DNA from: an uncultured Lachnospiraceae bacterium
GTDB lineage: Bacteria; Bacillota; Clostridia; Lachnospirales; Lachnospiraceae
Assembly (NCBI GenBank): GCA_947178145.1
Contig: CAMWXE010000032.1
Span: forward strand, 1 to 54,148
Length of the DNA stretch: 54,148 nt
Direction of reading: 5' to 3'
Shown here piece by piece: positions 35,440 to 43,959 of the stretch. The stretch's first letter is position 1. Every line of letters starts with the position of its first letter. Position numbers and translations under genes: made by a program. Below the pieces are notes generated by a model. That model saw only the letters and a program-made list of their open reading frames with translations. It was not told the DNA's origin and searched no databases.

Positions 35440-36876
35440 TCATTTTTCCACAAGCTGCATCATTATTACTGACTCTACGTGCACCGTATTAGCAAATAAA
35501 TCCACCGCCCGCCCACGCCTCAATTCATACCCTTTCGCACACAGATACTTCAAATCCCTCGCGAGCGTAGCGCTGTCGCAGCTTACATAGACAATGCGTT
35601 TCGGTGCCATCTTCACAATCGTCTCAAGACATGCCGCATCGCATCCCTTGCGCGGTGGATCCACACAGATAACATCTGCATAGATACCTTCCGTTTGATA
35701 AAGCGCGGGCAGCACCTCCTCCGCTTTTCCCACGTAGAAGCTGGCATTGTCAATATTGTTTCGCCGCGCATTCTCCTGTGCATTCACAATCGCTTCCTCG
35801 ACAATTTCAATGCCATAAACTTGTTTTGCCCTTTTCGCCATAAATAAACTGATTGTTCCAATACCGCAGTATAAGTCCCATACCGTCTCTCTTCCCGTCA
35901 ATCCTGCATAGTTTAGCGCAATACTGTAAAGCTTTTCTGTCTGCACCGGATTCACCTGATAAAAGGACAGCGGAGAAATCGCAAATGTTATCCCACTGTT
36001 GTCGGAATGCACAGTACTCTCACCACTGTCAATGTTCTCCACACGCTGCATATGGATCACATCACTTATCGTATCCCGCCCCCAAATGGTATGACATTCC
36101 TTTCCCAGGATCACATTGGTATTTTCTTTATTTTTATTGACAGAAATACTCGTCATGCCCTCAATTTTCTGAAGTTCTTCGATCAGCTTGTCCTGCCGTG
36201 GAAGCTCATCGCCGTTGATAATCACGCACACCATAATCTCACCCGACGTAAAACCCTTTCGGATTAACACATGGCGGATCAATCCTTTTTGAGTTGTTTC
36301 CACGTAAGGCATTACCTGATACTTCTTCATATAGGACAACAAAATTTCTAGAATGATCTGGTTCTCTTTCACACCGAGTGCGCAGTCTGTATTTGGTATG
36401 ATCGTGTGCGTTCTTCCGGCATAGAAGCCCGCCACAGGCTCGCCATTTTTATCCGCACCAATCGGAAATTGAGCTTTATTTCGATAATAAAAAGGTTCGT
36501 CCATCCCCACGATCGGCTCCATTACCCGTTCTAGCAGCTCCTTGGAAAAGCCGCCAATTCTGCTCAGATTATTCTTTACCTTTTTCTCTTTAAATGCCAG
36601 CTGCGCTTTATAGTCAAGAGCCTGAATCTGACAGCCTCCGCACTGCCTGTGATATGGGCACTTCGGCTCTGTGCGGTGCGGGGAGGGTTCTGTCAGATTC
36701 ACCAGTCTGGCATATGCATAACCCTTTTTCACCTTCATGACCTTTGCCTCGATCTTATCGCCGATTACTGCATCCTTTACAAAAAAAGTAAAGCCATCAA
36801 TCTTTCCAATCCCTTCCCCTTCCGTTCCCATATCCTCAATCACTAACGTAACAATGTCATCTTTTCTGTACTCCAA
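35440..36876 (-). CDS. rlmD: 23S rRNA (uracil-5-)-methyltransferase, RlmD/RlmCD type
   Basis: A 478-aa protein: an N-terminal TRAM domain (about 5-60), the iron-sulfur cysteines Cys73, Cys79 and Cys82 in CPYHRQCGGC with a fourth Cys near 170, and a SAM-methyltransferase domain with FYQVNP, LYCGIGTISLFMA, DPPRKGCD and the catalytic-site motif YVSCDSATLARD (Cys about 435). It methylates a uridine in 23S rRNA at C5. In Firmicutes the same family (RlmCD) can modify two sites. The start is TTG with GGAGG upstream. Its 3' end is the nearest chromosomal gene to the ICE. Confidence 0.9.
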   Translation of the reverse strand: MEYRKDDIVTLVIEDMGTEGEGIGKIDGFTFFVKDAVIGDKIEAKVMKVKKGYAYARLVNLTEPSPHRTEPKCPYHRQCGGCQIQALDYKAQLAFKEKKVKNNLSRIGGFSKELLERVMEPIVGMDEPFYYRNKAQFPIGADKNGEPVAGFYAGRTHTIIPNTDCALGVKENQIILEILLSYMKKYQVMPYVETTQKGLIRHVLIRKGFTSGEIMVCVIINGDELPRQDKLIEELQKIEGMTSISVNKNKENTNVILGKECHTIWGRDTISDVIHMQRVENIDSGESTVHSDNSGITFAISPLSFYQVNPVQTEKLYSIALNYAGLTGRETVWDLYCGIGTISLFMAKRAKQVYGIEIVEEAIVNAQENARRNNIDNASFYVGKAEEVLPALYQTEGIYADVICVDPPRKGCDAACLETIVKMAPKRIVYVSCDSATLARDLKYLCAKGYELRRGRAVDLFANTVHVESVIMMQLVEK

Positions 36877-37081
36877 TTGAATCCTCCATCAATTCTATAA
36901 ATATACACATGCGAAAAATGCTGCACTCTCATCAGTTCCTAATCACATATAAGATGATTAACTTTCTGACCGGATGGAGTACTGGAACAGACCATGCAGC
37001 CCACAATCCCACATCCATCTGGATGGTATACCAGAACGTCCTGTCCAATGGAAGGACGTCAGGAAATTTCCGGCACAGTAC

Positions 37082-38020
37082 TCAGATTGTCCGCTTTAAG
37101 TTTGACTCAAACAGTCTGTTATAGCCAAGCCATCCGGTCTCCTGGGTGGATTCAAGAATCTCTGTGAACGTTTCCAGCTTTGCATCCGTATCATCTGCGT
37201 AATTGAGTGCCAACGCCTCCATCAGCGCTGGTTTTTTTGGCGACCCATACTCATACTCACCATGATGCGCCAGAATACAATGTTTTAACTCCATCTCAAG
37301 CATCGGCGGAAATCCAGGGATTTCTCCTGCCTTCTGCCCGATCATCTCAGATCCCATCACAATATGCCCTAGCAGCTGTCCTTCGTCAGTGTAATCATTT
37401 GCTGGAAATGCACTAATCTCCCTTGTCTTTCCTATGTCATGGCAAATCGCCGCGGCAAGGAGTAAATCACGGTTTAAGACCGGATATGTTGTGCAGTAAT
37501 ATTCGCAAAGCTTTGTGACACTGAGCGTATGCTCCAAAAGTCCGCCAATGAATCCATGATGAACCGATTTTGCAGCAGATGCCTTCTTAAACCGGGATGC
37601 AAACGCTCCATCCTCCACAAAGAATTTGTTTAGCAGTGCTTTCAGATATGTATTCTGGACGCTGTCAATAATCTTGAGCAGCTCTGCGTACATTACATCC
37701 AAATTCTTTTTGCTGATCGGCATGTACTCACTCTCATCATACTCGCCCTCCTCACATCTGCGCACCCGTTTCACATTGACTTGCAGTGCGCCGTTAAAGC
37801 TTGTGACCTCGCCGTATACCTCAATATAATCCATTGCCTCAAAGTCGGCAATCCCGACATTATTCGGATCCCATATTTTGGCATCCAGCGTGCCTGTCTT
37901 GTCCTGTATAATCACATTGTCATAGCTCTTTCCATTTTTCGTCACCGCAGAGCTTTTGAACTTGCAAAAGTAAATGTCAAAAACCCTGTCTCCGTCCTTA
38001 TAATCCTTAATATACTTCAT
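37082..38020 (-). CDS. yhaM: YhaM-type 3'-5' exoribonuclease
   Basis: A 312-aa protein: an OB-fold nucleic-acid-binding domain (about 10-95, with NVIIQDKTGTLDAKIWD) followed by an HD phosphohydrolase domain with HTLSVTKL, CHDIGK and HCILAHHGEYEYGSPKKP. This matches YhaM/CBF1 exoribonucleases. It degrades RNA or DNA from the 3' end in a metal-dependent way. The ATG has no close strong ribosome site. Neighbouring genes are unrelated. Confidence 0.92.
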   Translation of the reverse strand: MKYIKDYKDGDRVFDIYFCKFKSSAVTKNGKSYDNVIIQDKTGTLDAKIWDPNNVGIADFEAMDYIEVYGEVTSFNGALQVNVKRVRRCEEGEYDESEYMPISKKNLDVMYAELLKIIDSVQNTYLKALLNKFFVEDGAFASRFKKASAAKSVHHGFIGGLLEHTLSVTKLCEYYCTTYPVLNRDLLLAAAICHDIGKTREISAFPANDYTDEGQLLGHIVMGSEMIGQKAGEIPGFPPMLEMELKHCILAHHGEYEYGSPKKPALMEALALNYADDTDAKLETFTEILESTQETGWLGYNRLFESNLKRTI

Positions 38021-38066
38021 TTTCTTAACGAATCCTTTCTCACTATTATTTTATGAAAATATCCAG

Positions 38067-39578
38067 CTATTCTGCCTGCAATACAAAGTGCATTTCTTCA
38101 TAAGCGTTGACACTTTCCCTCCGTACTACTATATTTATACTGCTGTCCGCCTTAGTATTCCGCAGCACATTCATGTAATCTGCAGCGCTTTTAATCTCCT
38201 GCGAACCGACCTGCACCAGAATATCTCCCTTCTGAATCCCTTTCAACATGGCCGGCGAATCCATATCAATATCCACAATAAACGCGCCCTGAGGAAGTCC
38301 CATCTCCGTTCTGATCTGTGCAGAAATATCCTGCGCATAAATTCCAAGATAAGGAATATGCTCCCCGTTGGAAAGTTTTGTAATCAGTCCCTTCAGCTCT
38401 GTGATTTCCACTGCCGAAAGAAGATTGCGGGTATCATCATTATTATGGCTGTTGTCAATAATACCGATCACTTCCCCGTTCATATTGACAAGAATCCCGC
38501 TTGGATTGGTACCAGCGTAAATATCTGTTGTCATCAGCTTATACTCGCTGTCTGCCATCGTGATGACATTGCCCCTCGATGTGATCATTCCATAGCAAAC
38601 CGTATCTTTGTAACCAAATAAATTGCCGATTGCTATGATCGGTGTACCTGTAATGCCAGAGGATACGGAACTTCCCAGTGTTACAACCGTGACAGATGCC
38701 AACGTTTCACTTGTTATATTTTTCAAATCCACCGCCAATACTGCCAAATCTGTGTTCTGGTCATACTGCTTAATCACGGCCTCCGCATCGGAGCCATCAC
38801 AGAAGCTGACCCGAATCAGCTCTGCATCGTTCAGCGAAGATTTTTTGCTGAGTATCAAGAGTTCCCGGTTATTGTTTGCGATGATAACTCCCGCTGTCGT
38901 GCCTTCACTCTGATAAGTGTTATTAAACCAGTCCACCTCTGAGTGCACTGCCGTGACTGTAACCATACTTGACTCAACTTTGCTGTAGATCTTATACAGC
39001 TCTGCATACTGTGCCTGATACGGCCTCAGCGGCTCAATCGGTACCGTTTCCTGCTCTAAATCACCCTCATATGCACCTCCTACATATGCACCTTCATCCC
39101 CCAGAACGCTATCCTTTGAATGTTCTTCCCTGCCGATGGCTCCATCTGCTTCTGCGTTCTCTTGGTGGGAAGGATATCCTATTGCGATGTCTTCTGACGC
39201 CGCATCCTTTGTCTGTGGCTCCGATACCGTCACTTCTGTTGCGTCTTTCTCTATCTCTTCTGTGCTCGCTGTCGTCCCTTCTGTCAGCATATCCTCCGGG
39301 AGCATCTCATTCTGCTCCTGTGGAAATGTCACAATCTCCGGCTCCTCCTCGGGATACAACCAGTTGTTCAGCACAGGCTCCAACAGTAAAAACGATAAAC
39401 AGGCCAGCAGACCAAAAAGCACTGCCATGGAGGCTGTAATGAGCGTCCGTCTCAAAAGCTTCTTTTTATTAATTGGCCGCTCCTTGATCTTCTCCTGCAA
39501 AAACTCAAAATCACTCGCCGCCTCGGAAGATGCATTCTTATTCTGCGATTCTAGATTTTCATTCTTTTCATCCTTCAT
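38067..39578 (-). CDS. HtrA-like membrane protein with PDZ domain, catalytic residues lost
   Basis: A 503-aa protein: cytoplasmic N-terminus, one membrane helix (about 44-67), a Glu/Thr-rich linker, a trypsin-like domain (about 200-400) and a PDZ domain (about 405-503, LGIYAQDISAQIR...GDILVQVGSQEI). Against HtrA, the Asp region is kept (NTDLAVLAV), but the His position of the TNxHV motif reads as LILSKKSS, and the GNSGGPL Ser loop reads TNPSGIL, with Pro where the nucleophile should be. It is therefore probably a pseudoprotease that binds peptides or partners. It is divergently promoted from the SGNH gene. Confidence 0.85.
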   Translation of the reverse strand: MKDEKNENLESQNKNASSEAASDFEFLQEKIKERPINKKKLLRRTLITASMAVLFGLLACLSFLLLEPVLNNWLYPEEEPEIVTFPQEQNEMLPEDMLTEGTTASTEEIEKDATEVTVSEPQTKDAASEDIAIGYPSHQENAEADGAIGREEHSKDSVLGDEGAYVGGAYEGDLEQETVPIEPLRPYQAQYAELYKIYSKVESSMVTVTAVHSEVDWFNNTYQSEGTTAGVIIANNNRELLILSKKSSLNDAELIRVSFCDGSDAEAVIKQYDQNTDLAVLAVDLKNITSETLASVTVVTLGSSVSSGITGTPIIAIGNLFGYKDTVCYGMITSRGNVITMADSEYKLMTTDIYAGTNPSGILVNMNGEVIGIIDNSHNNDDTRNLLSAVEITELKGLITKLSNGEHIPYLGIYAQDISAQIRTEMGLPQGAFIVDIDMDSPAMLKGIQKGDILVQVGSQEIKSAADYMNVLRNTKADSSINIVVRRESVNAYEEMHFVLQAE

Positions 39579-39633
39579 TCACATCTTGCCTTTCTTATTT
39601 TATATATTATCCAAAGTGCCTTTTCCATATCAT

Positions 39634-39662
39634 AGTATAGCTGATAGAATTTCTATGGTCAA
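39634..39662 (-). promoter_or_regulatory. Promoter of the HtrA-like gene
   Basis: Minus-strand TTGACC (39657-39662), exactly 17 nt, then TATACT (39634-39639), about 55 nt before the start. Confidence 0.65.
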
Positions 39663-39713
39663 TGAATTTCGTCTTTTGACAAAAATTTCACATTTTTACT
39701 ACTCAAAAATCCC

Positions 39714-39742
39714 TTGTAGTAATAAAAAAATAATGTTAGAAT
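39714..39742 (+). promoter_or_regulatory. Promoter of the O-acetylation operon
   Basis: TTGTAG (39714-39719) and TAGAAT (39737-39742) with a 17-nt spacer, upstream of the SGNH gene. The spacer is A-rich. Confidence 0.55.
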
Positions 39743-39794
39743 ATCCTTTGTATAAGCATACTTTTATTAACACAGACGATAAAGAGGAAAATAT

Positions 39795-40835
39795 ATGAAA
39801 AAGATAGTGAAGAAAAGAACATTTTTGTGCGTTATGCTTACCGCAATGCTTGTTTTAGGCAGTCATACAGAAAAATATGTGTATGCCGCACCCGATGATG
39901 ACCAAGCAGAAACAGCCACAACAAAAGAAACTTTATCAAAAGAAGATTCGTCAAAAGAAAATTTACCGAAAGAAAATTTATCAAAAGAAGATTCAGCAAA
40001 AGAAGATTCAGCAAAAGAAACTTTATCGAAAGAAACTTTATCGAAAGAAGATTCGTCAAAAGAAGATTCGTCGAAAGAAAATACGCTCGAAGCACCCGCG
40101 GTGCCAACATTGACGGACGAGGAACTCACCGCATACTACAGCGACTCCGTCTTTATCGGCGATTCGATTATGCTCGGTTTTCGGAATTACAGCGCCAAAC
40201 AGGAATCCTATGTACACAATATCCAATTTCTGGCAGTGGGAAGTTACTCAGCACTCAATGCCATGAAACCTGTCACCAGCGACAGTGTGCATCCTATGTA
40301 CAAAGGAAAAAAATATCAGGTATGGAATGCAATCCCCCTCCTAAGCTGCAAGCGTGCTTTTATCCTTCTGGGAATGAACGATATCAGTATCCTTGGACTG
40401 GAGGGCGCGCGCGACCAGTACAAAGAGCTGATTGACAAGATACTGGAAACCTCTCCGGATATCGAGATTCATATCATCAGCGTGACCTATACACTGCCAG
40501 ATCAAGGCAAAGGGAAACTGAACAACGAAAACATTGCGCAGTACAATATCCTTCTGCAGGAGATGGCGGAGGAAAACGGTTGGGAATATATTGACCTATG
40601 TACACTCCTATCCGACGGAAAGGGAAATCTTGACAAGCAGTACTGCAGCGATGGTTATGTGCATCTTTCCAACACCGCCTATGCCCTGTGGGAGTCCGCA
40701 CTGATCGACTATGCAACTATTCAGTCAGCAAAATCGGATACCGATACAGAAAATACGGCGGAAAACAAAGACAGTAAATCGAAAATGGAAACGATATTAG
40801 AAGCAGACACTTCTCAATCAACAAAAGGGAGATAA
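39795..40835 (+). CDS. Secreted SGNH-fold hydrolase/esterase with KExxx repeat linker
   Basis: A 346-aa protein: signal peptide (about 8-32), then a stalk of eleven pentapeptides of the form KE(D/N/T)(S/L)(S/A/P) at residues 44-98, then the SGNH domain with FIGDSIM (catalytic Ser124), LLGMNDIS (block III Asn) and the SDGYVHLS block holding the Asp/His pair near 285. SGNH enzymes at envelope O-acetylation loci transfer or remove acetyl groups on glycans. The start has AGAGGAAA upstream, and only five bases separate it from the next gene. Confidence 0.85.
   Translation: MKKIVKKRTFLCVMLTAMLVLGSHTEKYVYAAPDDDQAETATTKETLSKEDSSKENLPKENLSKEDSAKEDSAKETLSKETLSKEDSSKEDSSKENTLEAPAVPTLTDEELTAYYSDSVFIGDSIMLGFRNYSAKQESYVHNIQFLAVGSYSALNAMKPVTSDSVHPMYKGKKYQVWNAIPLLSCKRAFILLGMNDISILGLEGARDQYKELIDKILETSPDIEIHIISVTYTLPDQGKGKLNNENIAQYNILLQEMAEENGWEYIDLCTLLSDGKGNLDKQYCSDGYVHLSNTAYALWESALIDYATIQSAKSDTDTENTAENKDSKSKMETILEADTSQSTKGR
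39924..40088 (+). repeat. Eleven 15-nt tandem repeats within the SGNH gene
   Basis: A run of 15-nt units such as TCAAAAGAAGATTCG encodes the KExxx stalk. Copies differ at a few positions. The repeat also leaves antisense frames open by chance. The copy number is likely to vary between strains. Confidence 0.85.
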
Positions 40836-40840
40836 CAATT

Positions 40841-41362
40841 ATGCGTAAATCAAAATACATAAAGACTGTGGCAGCTTTGGCAGCTGCCGCACTAATCTGC
40901 ACTGGATGTTCCGACAAAACAGTACCCACAACCAGCGGTACAGAACAAAGCACCACTTTAAACAGCGAAGAAACCGCAAAATCCATTGAGGAAGTCTATC
41001 AGGAAATCGAGCAGACAGTGTCCCTAAAATCACCGCAATGCATGGATGATGACTTTATCTCAAACTATTATGGCATTGATGCCGCTGCCCTCGAAGAATA
41101 CGTCTTTTCCATGTCAGAAGACGCGGCACAGGCCGAGACGGTCATCATCATGAAAGTCAAAAATACCGATGATTTAGAGACGCTTACCAACTGTTTACAG
41201 ACAGTTGTCGATGAGAAGAAAAACGAAATGGAAAATTATATTCCTGAGCAGTTTGCGATCGTAGAAAAGAGCAAAGTGCAGACGAAAGATACTTATATAT
41301 GGCTCGTGATATCCGACAGCGCGGACGCGATTACGGATATTATTGAAAGTGGATTATTTTAG
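40841..41362 (+). CDS. DUF4358 lipoprotein
   Basis: A 173-aa lipoprotein with lipobox ICTGC (Cys23 lipidated) after a short signal sequence. The mature part carries DUF4358 features: ISNYYGIDAAALEEYVF, EIVIMKVK-like AETVIIMKVKN and a region with DTYIWLVISDSAD. DUF4358 lipoproteins are common in clostridial envelope operons; the role is unknown. It lies between the SGNH and MBOAT genes in one operon. Confidence 0.8.
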   Translation: MRKSKYIKTVAALAAAALICTGCSDKTVPTTSGTEQSTTLNSEETAKSIEEVYQEIEQTVSLKSPQCMDDDFISNYYGIDAAALEEYVFSMSEDAAQAETVIIMKVKNTDDLETLTNCLQTVVDEKKNEMENYIPEQFAIVEKSKVQTKDTYIWLVISDSADAITDIIESGLF

Positions 41363-41374
41363 CGGAGGATTGTT

Positions 41375-42790
41375 ATGGTCTTTAGCTGTATTCCGTTTCT
41401 GTTTTTCTTCCTGCCGCTTTGTTTGATTTTGTACTATGCGGTCCCATTTTCATGGAAAAATGGGATTTTGCTTATTTTCAGTCTCGTTTTTTATGCATGG
41501 GGAGAACCGCTGTATATTCTTTTGATGCTCTTCTCCACTGTGCTCGACTACACAAACGGACGGCTCATGGAGCGTTTCGGCACGACGAAATGCAAGAGGA
41601 CTTTTTTCCTGTGCTGCAGCATCTGTATCAATCTGTCCATCCTTGCCTTTTTCAAGTACGCCGATTTCGCCATCGCCTCGGTAAATGGACTATTGGGCAC
41701 ACAGTTTGCACAACCGCAAATGCACCTTCCAGTCGGCATCAGCTTTTATACATTTCAGACGATGAGCTATATCATCGACCTGTACCGCGGTGAGGTGAAA
41801 GCGGAGCACAGCTACACCGCATACCTCACATATGTATCCATGTTTCCGCAGTTGGTGGCTGGTCCAATTGTGCGTTTTGCTGACATACAGGAGCAACTTC
41901 ATAGCAGAACAATCACATTGGACAAGATGGAACAAGGTCTTCTGCGTTTTATGATGGGCCTCTTTAAAAAGGTGCTTATCGCGAATCAGGCAGGCGCTTT
42001 GTGGGAAGAGATACGCATTCTCGGCGCATCGGAAACGAGCGTTGCAACAGCATGGCTTGGTGCACTCTGTTTCACTCTGCAGCTCTATTTCGACTTTAGC
42101 GCCTACAGTGATATGGCGATCGGAATGGGACACATGCTCGGATTTGACTACAATGAAAATTTCCGCTACCCGCTGACTGCCATCTCTGTGACGGATTTCT
42201 GGCGGCGCTGGCATATTTCGTTGTCCACATGGTTTCGCGATTACGTATACATTCCACTTGGCGGAAACAGGAAAGGAGTGCCCCGCCATCTGTTCAATAT
42301 TGCAGTGGTTTGGTTTCTGACCGGCCTGTGGCACGGAGCATCCTGGAATTTTATTTTGTGGGGAGTCTACTATGGTATTCTGCTCATGTTAGAAAAATAT
42401 ATCTGGGGAAAAGCACTTGCAAAATTCCCACGATGGCTCCAACATACCTATGCGTTTCTGATTGTCGTGTTTGGATTTGTGATTTTTGCAATCACCGATA
42501 TGGGAGAGCTTGGCAGTTATATCATCCTGCTCTTCTCCTTTGCATCAAATAAACTGGCAGACACACGTTTCCTCTGGTATCTTGGCAATTATGGTATTGT
42601 GATCGCCATCGCATGTATATTGGCCTGTCCGGTATACCCCTGGCTTTGCCGCAGGGCAGCTGCGCTCAGTCGTGGAAAAAGCGGTGTTTTGTCCGCATTG
42701 GTTGGTTTTAGTGTCCTGCTGCTCTTTGTGCTGTCAACGGCATATATGGTCAGCGACACCTACAATCCATTTTTGTATTTTCGATTTTAG
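41375..42790 (+). CDS. MBOAT O-acyltransferase (AlgI/DltB-like)
   Basis: A 471-aa polytopic protein, about ten membrane helices. MBOAT motifs include LPVGISFYTFQTMSYIIDLYRG, DFWRRWHISLSTWFRDYVYIPLGGN and the catalytic His in LTGLWHGASWNFILWG. These enzymes move acyl groups across the membrane to extracellular glycans. GCGGAGG lies upstream of the ATG. With the DHHW protein after it, it forms the AlgI/AlgJ-type pair for polysaccharide acetylation. Confidence 0.92.
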   Translation: MVFSCIPFLFFFLPLCLILYYAVPFSWKNGILLIFSLVFYAWGEPLYILLMLFSTVLDYTNGRLMERFGTTKCKRTFFLCCSICINLSILAFFKYADFAIASVNGLLGTQFAQPQMHLPVGISFYTFQTMSYIIDLYRGEVKAEHSYTAYLTYVSMFPQLVAGPIVRFADIQEQLHSRTITLDKMEQGLLRFMMGLFKKVLIANQAGALWEEIRILGASETSVATAWLGALCFTLQLYFDFSAYSDMAIGMGHMLGFDYNENFRYPLTAISVTDFWRRWHISLSTWFRDYVYIPLGGNRKGVPRHLFNIAVVWFLTGLWHGASWNFILWGVYYGILLMLEKYIWGKALAKFPRWLQHTYAFLIVVFGFVIFAITDMGELGSYIILLFSFASNKLADTRFLWYLGNYGIVIAIACILACPVYPWLCRRAAALSRGKSGVLSALVGFSVLLLFVLSTAYMVSDTYNPFLYFRF

Positions 42791-42814
42791 GAATATTTTA
42801 AAGGGCCAACACTT

Positions 42815-43948
42815 ATGATTACGAATGTTAAAATAAAAAGGGCTGTGGTATGTCTTATCTGCATTGGTATCTTATCCATGTCAGTATGTTTTCTGATCAG
42901 TCCTAAGAAAGATTTTTCCGAAAATGAAAACAGGTATCTTACAAAGCTCCCAACACTGTCCGCAAAAGCGGTTTTTGACGGTACATACACAGATTCACTC
43001 AATGACTGGCTCGCCGACCACTTTCCGCAGCGGGATTTTTTTGTGGGCTTAAAGAGCAGAGCTGAGATTGCCAGCGGCAGAAAAGAAATCAATCATATCT
43101 ATGTGGCAACGGACGATTATCTGATTGAGCCTTATGCAAAGCCGCAAAACACAGAACGAATCATTGACACACTTGTCAAATTTTATGAAAAACTCAACCA
43201 GACAGAGCTTGATATCCACTTGATGCTGGTGCCGACAGCTGTTACCGTATACAGTGAGAAGCTTCCAACGTATGCGCCTCTGTCTGATCAGATGGCAACA
43301 GCATCTGCTATCTATAATGCATCTGGTATCCCTGCTATCGACTGCAGTGACTGGCTTTCCGGCGGTGCCTCACAGGGACAGCTATACTACCGCACCGACC
43401 ATCACTGGACAACGCTTGGTGCCTATTACGGTTATCTTGCGTACTGTGACGCCAAAGGGCTCACCCCTGTGCCGCTCGAGTCACTGATCGCACAGACTGT
43501 CACAGAAGAGTTTGCCGGCACACTGTACTCTAAGGTGAACGATTACAGCCACCAAAAAGATACCATCACAATATACACAAACCCGGAAGATGACCTTACT
43601 GTCACCTATGTGGATACAGGCGAAGTGACCGACAGCCTGTACAATCTTGACTATTTAAAGGAAAAGGATAAGTACTCCCTCTTCCTCAACAATATCCATC
43701 CACTGATCGAAATTGAGAACAAGGCCGCATCGTCACAGGATGAGCTGATGCTGATTAAGGACAGCTACGCGAATTCTATCGTGCCATTTCTCGCACACCA
43801 TTACAGAAAAATATATGTGTTTGATACCCGCTATTACAGAGACGGACCTTCCTCATTTCTGTCAGATCATAACAGGATAACGGATGTATTGCTGCTATAT
43901 AACATGAATACCCTGGATGGTGACACTGGTATCCGGGGAATTTATTAA
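42815..43948 (+). CDS. DHHW family (AlgJ/AlgX-like) acetyltransferase partner
   Basis: A 377-aa protein: one N-terminal anchor helix (about 9-30), then an extracellular SGNH-like domain. The family signature TDHHWTTLGAY has Asp195, His196, His197, Trp198; the Ser block is LIKDSYANSIVPF near 310. Such proteins accept the acyl group from the MBOAT partner and place it on the glycan. Only 24 nt follow the MBOAT stop. The ribosome site (AAAGGG) is weak. Confidence 0.85.
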   Translation: MITNVKIKRAVVCLICIGILSMSVCFLISPKKDFSENENRYLTKLPTLSAKAVFDGTYTDSLNDWLADHFPQRDFFVGLKSRAEIASGRKEINHIYVATDDYLIEPYAKPQNTERIIDTLVKFYEKLNQTELDIHLMLVPTAVTVYSEKLPTYAPLSDQMATASAIYNASGIPAIDCSDWLSGGASQGQLYYRTDHHWTTLGAYYGYLAYCDAKGLTPVPLESLIAQTVTEEFAGTLYSKVNDYSHQKDTITIYTNPEDDLTVTYVDTGEVTDSLYNLDYLKEKDKYSLFLNNIHPLIEIENKAASSQDELMLIKDSYANSIVPFLAHHYRKIYVFDTRYYRDGPSSFLSDHNRITDVLLLYNMNTLDGDTGIRGIY

Positions 43949-43959
43949 GGAGAACAATT

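Noticed and set aside
36910..37075. Repeats such as GGAGTACTGGAAC and TCCATCTGGATGG in the gap before the rlmD-like gene
   Set aside because: Arms are only five to six bases and interrupted; no T-tract, so no terminator or riboswitch can be supported.
39924..40088. Possible CRISPR-like array
   Set aside because: Units are 15 nt, contiguous with no spacers, and encode a regular protein stalk in a real gene.
39838..40129. Long open frames on the minus strand inside the SGNH gene
   Set aside because: They are produced by the 15-nt repeat, which stays open in several frames; no ribosome site, and the products are simple Leu/Ser-rich repeats.
41690..42334. 214-codon minus-strand frame inside the MBOAT gene
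   Set aside because: Antisense to a clear MBOAT protein with all motifs; no supported start and low-quality composition.
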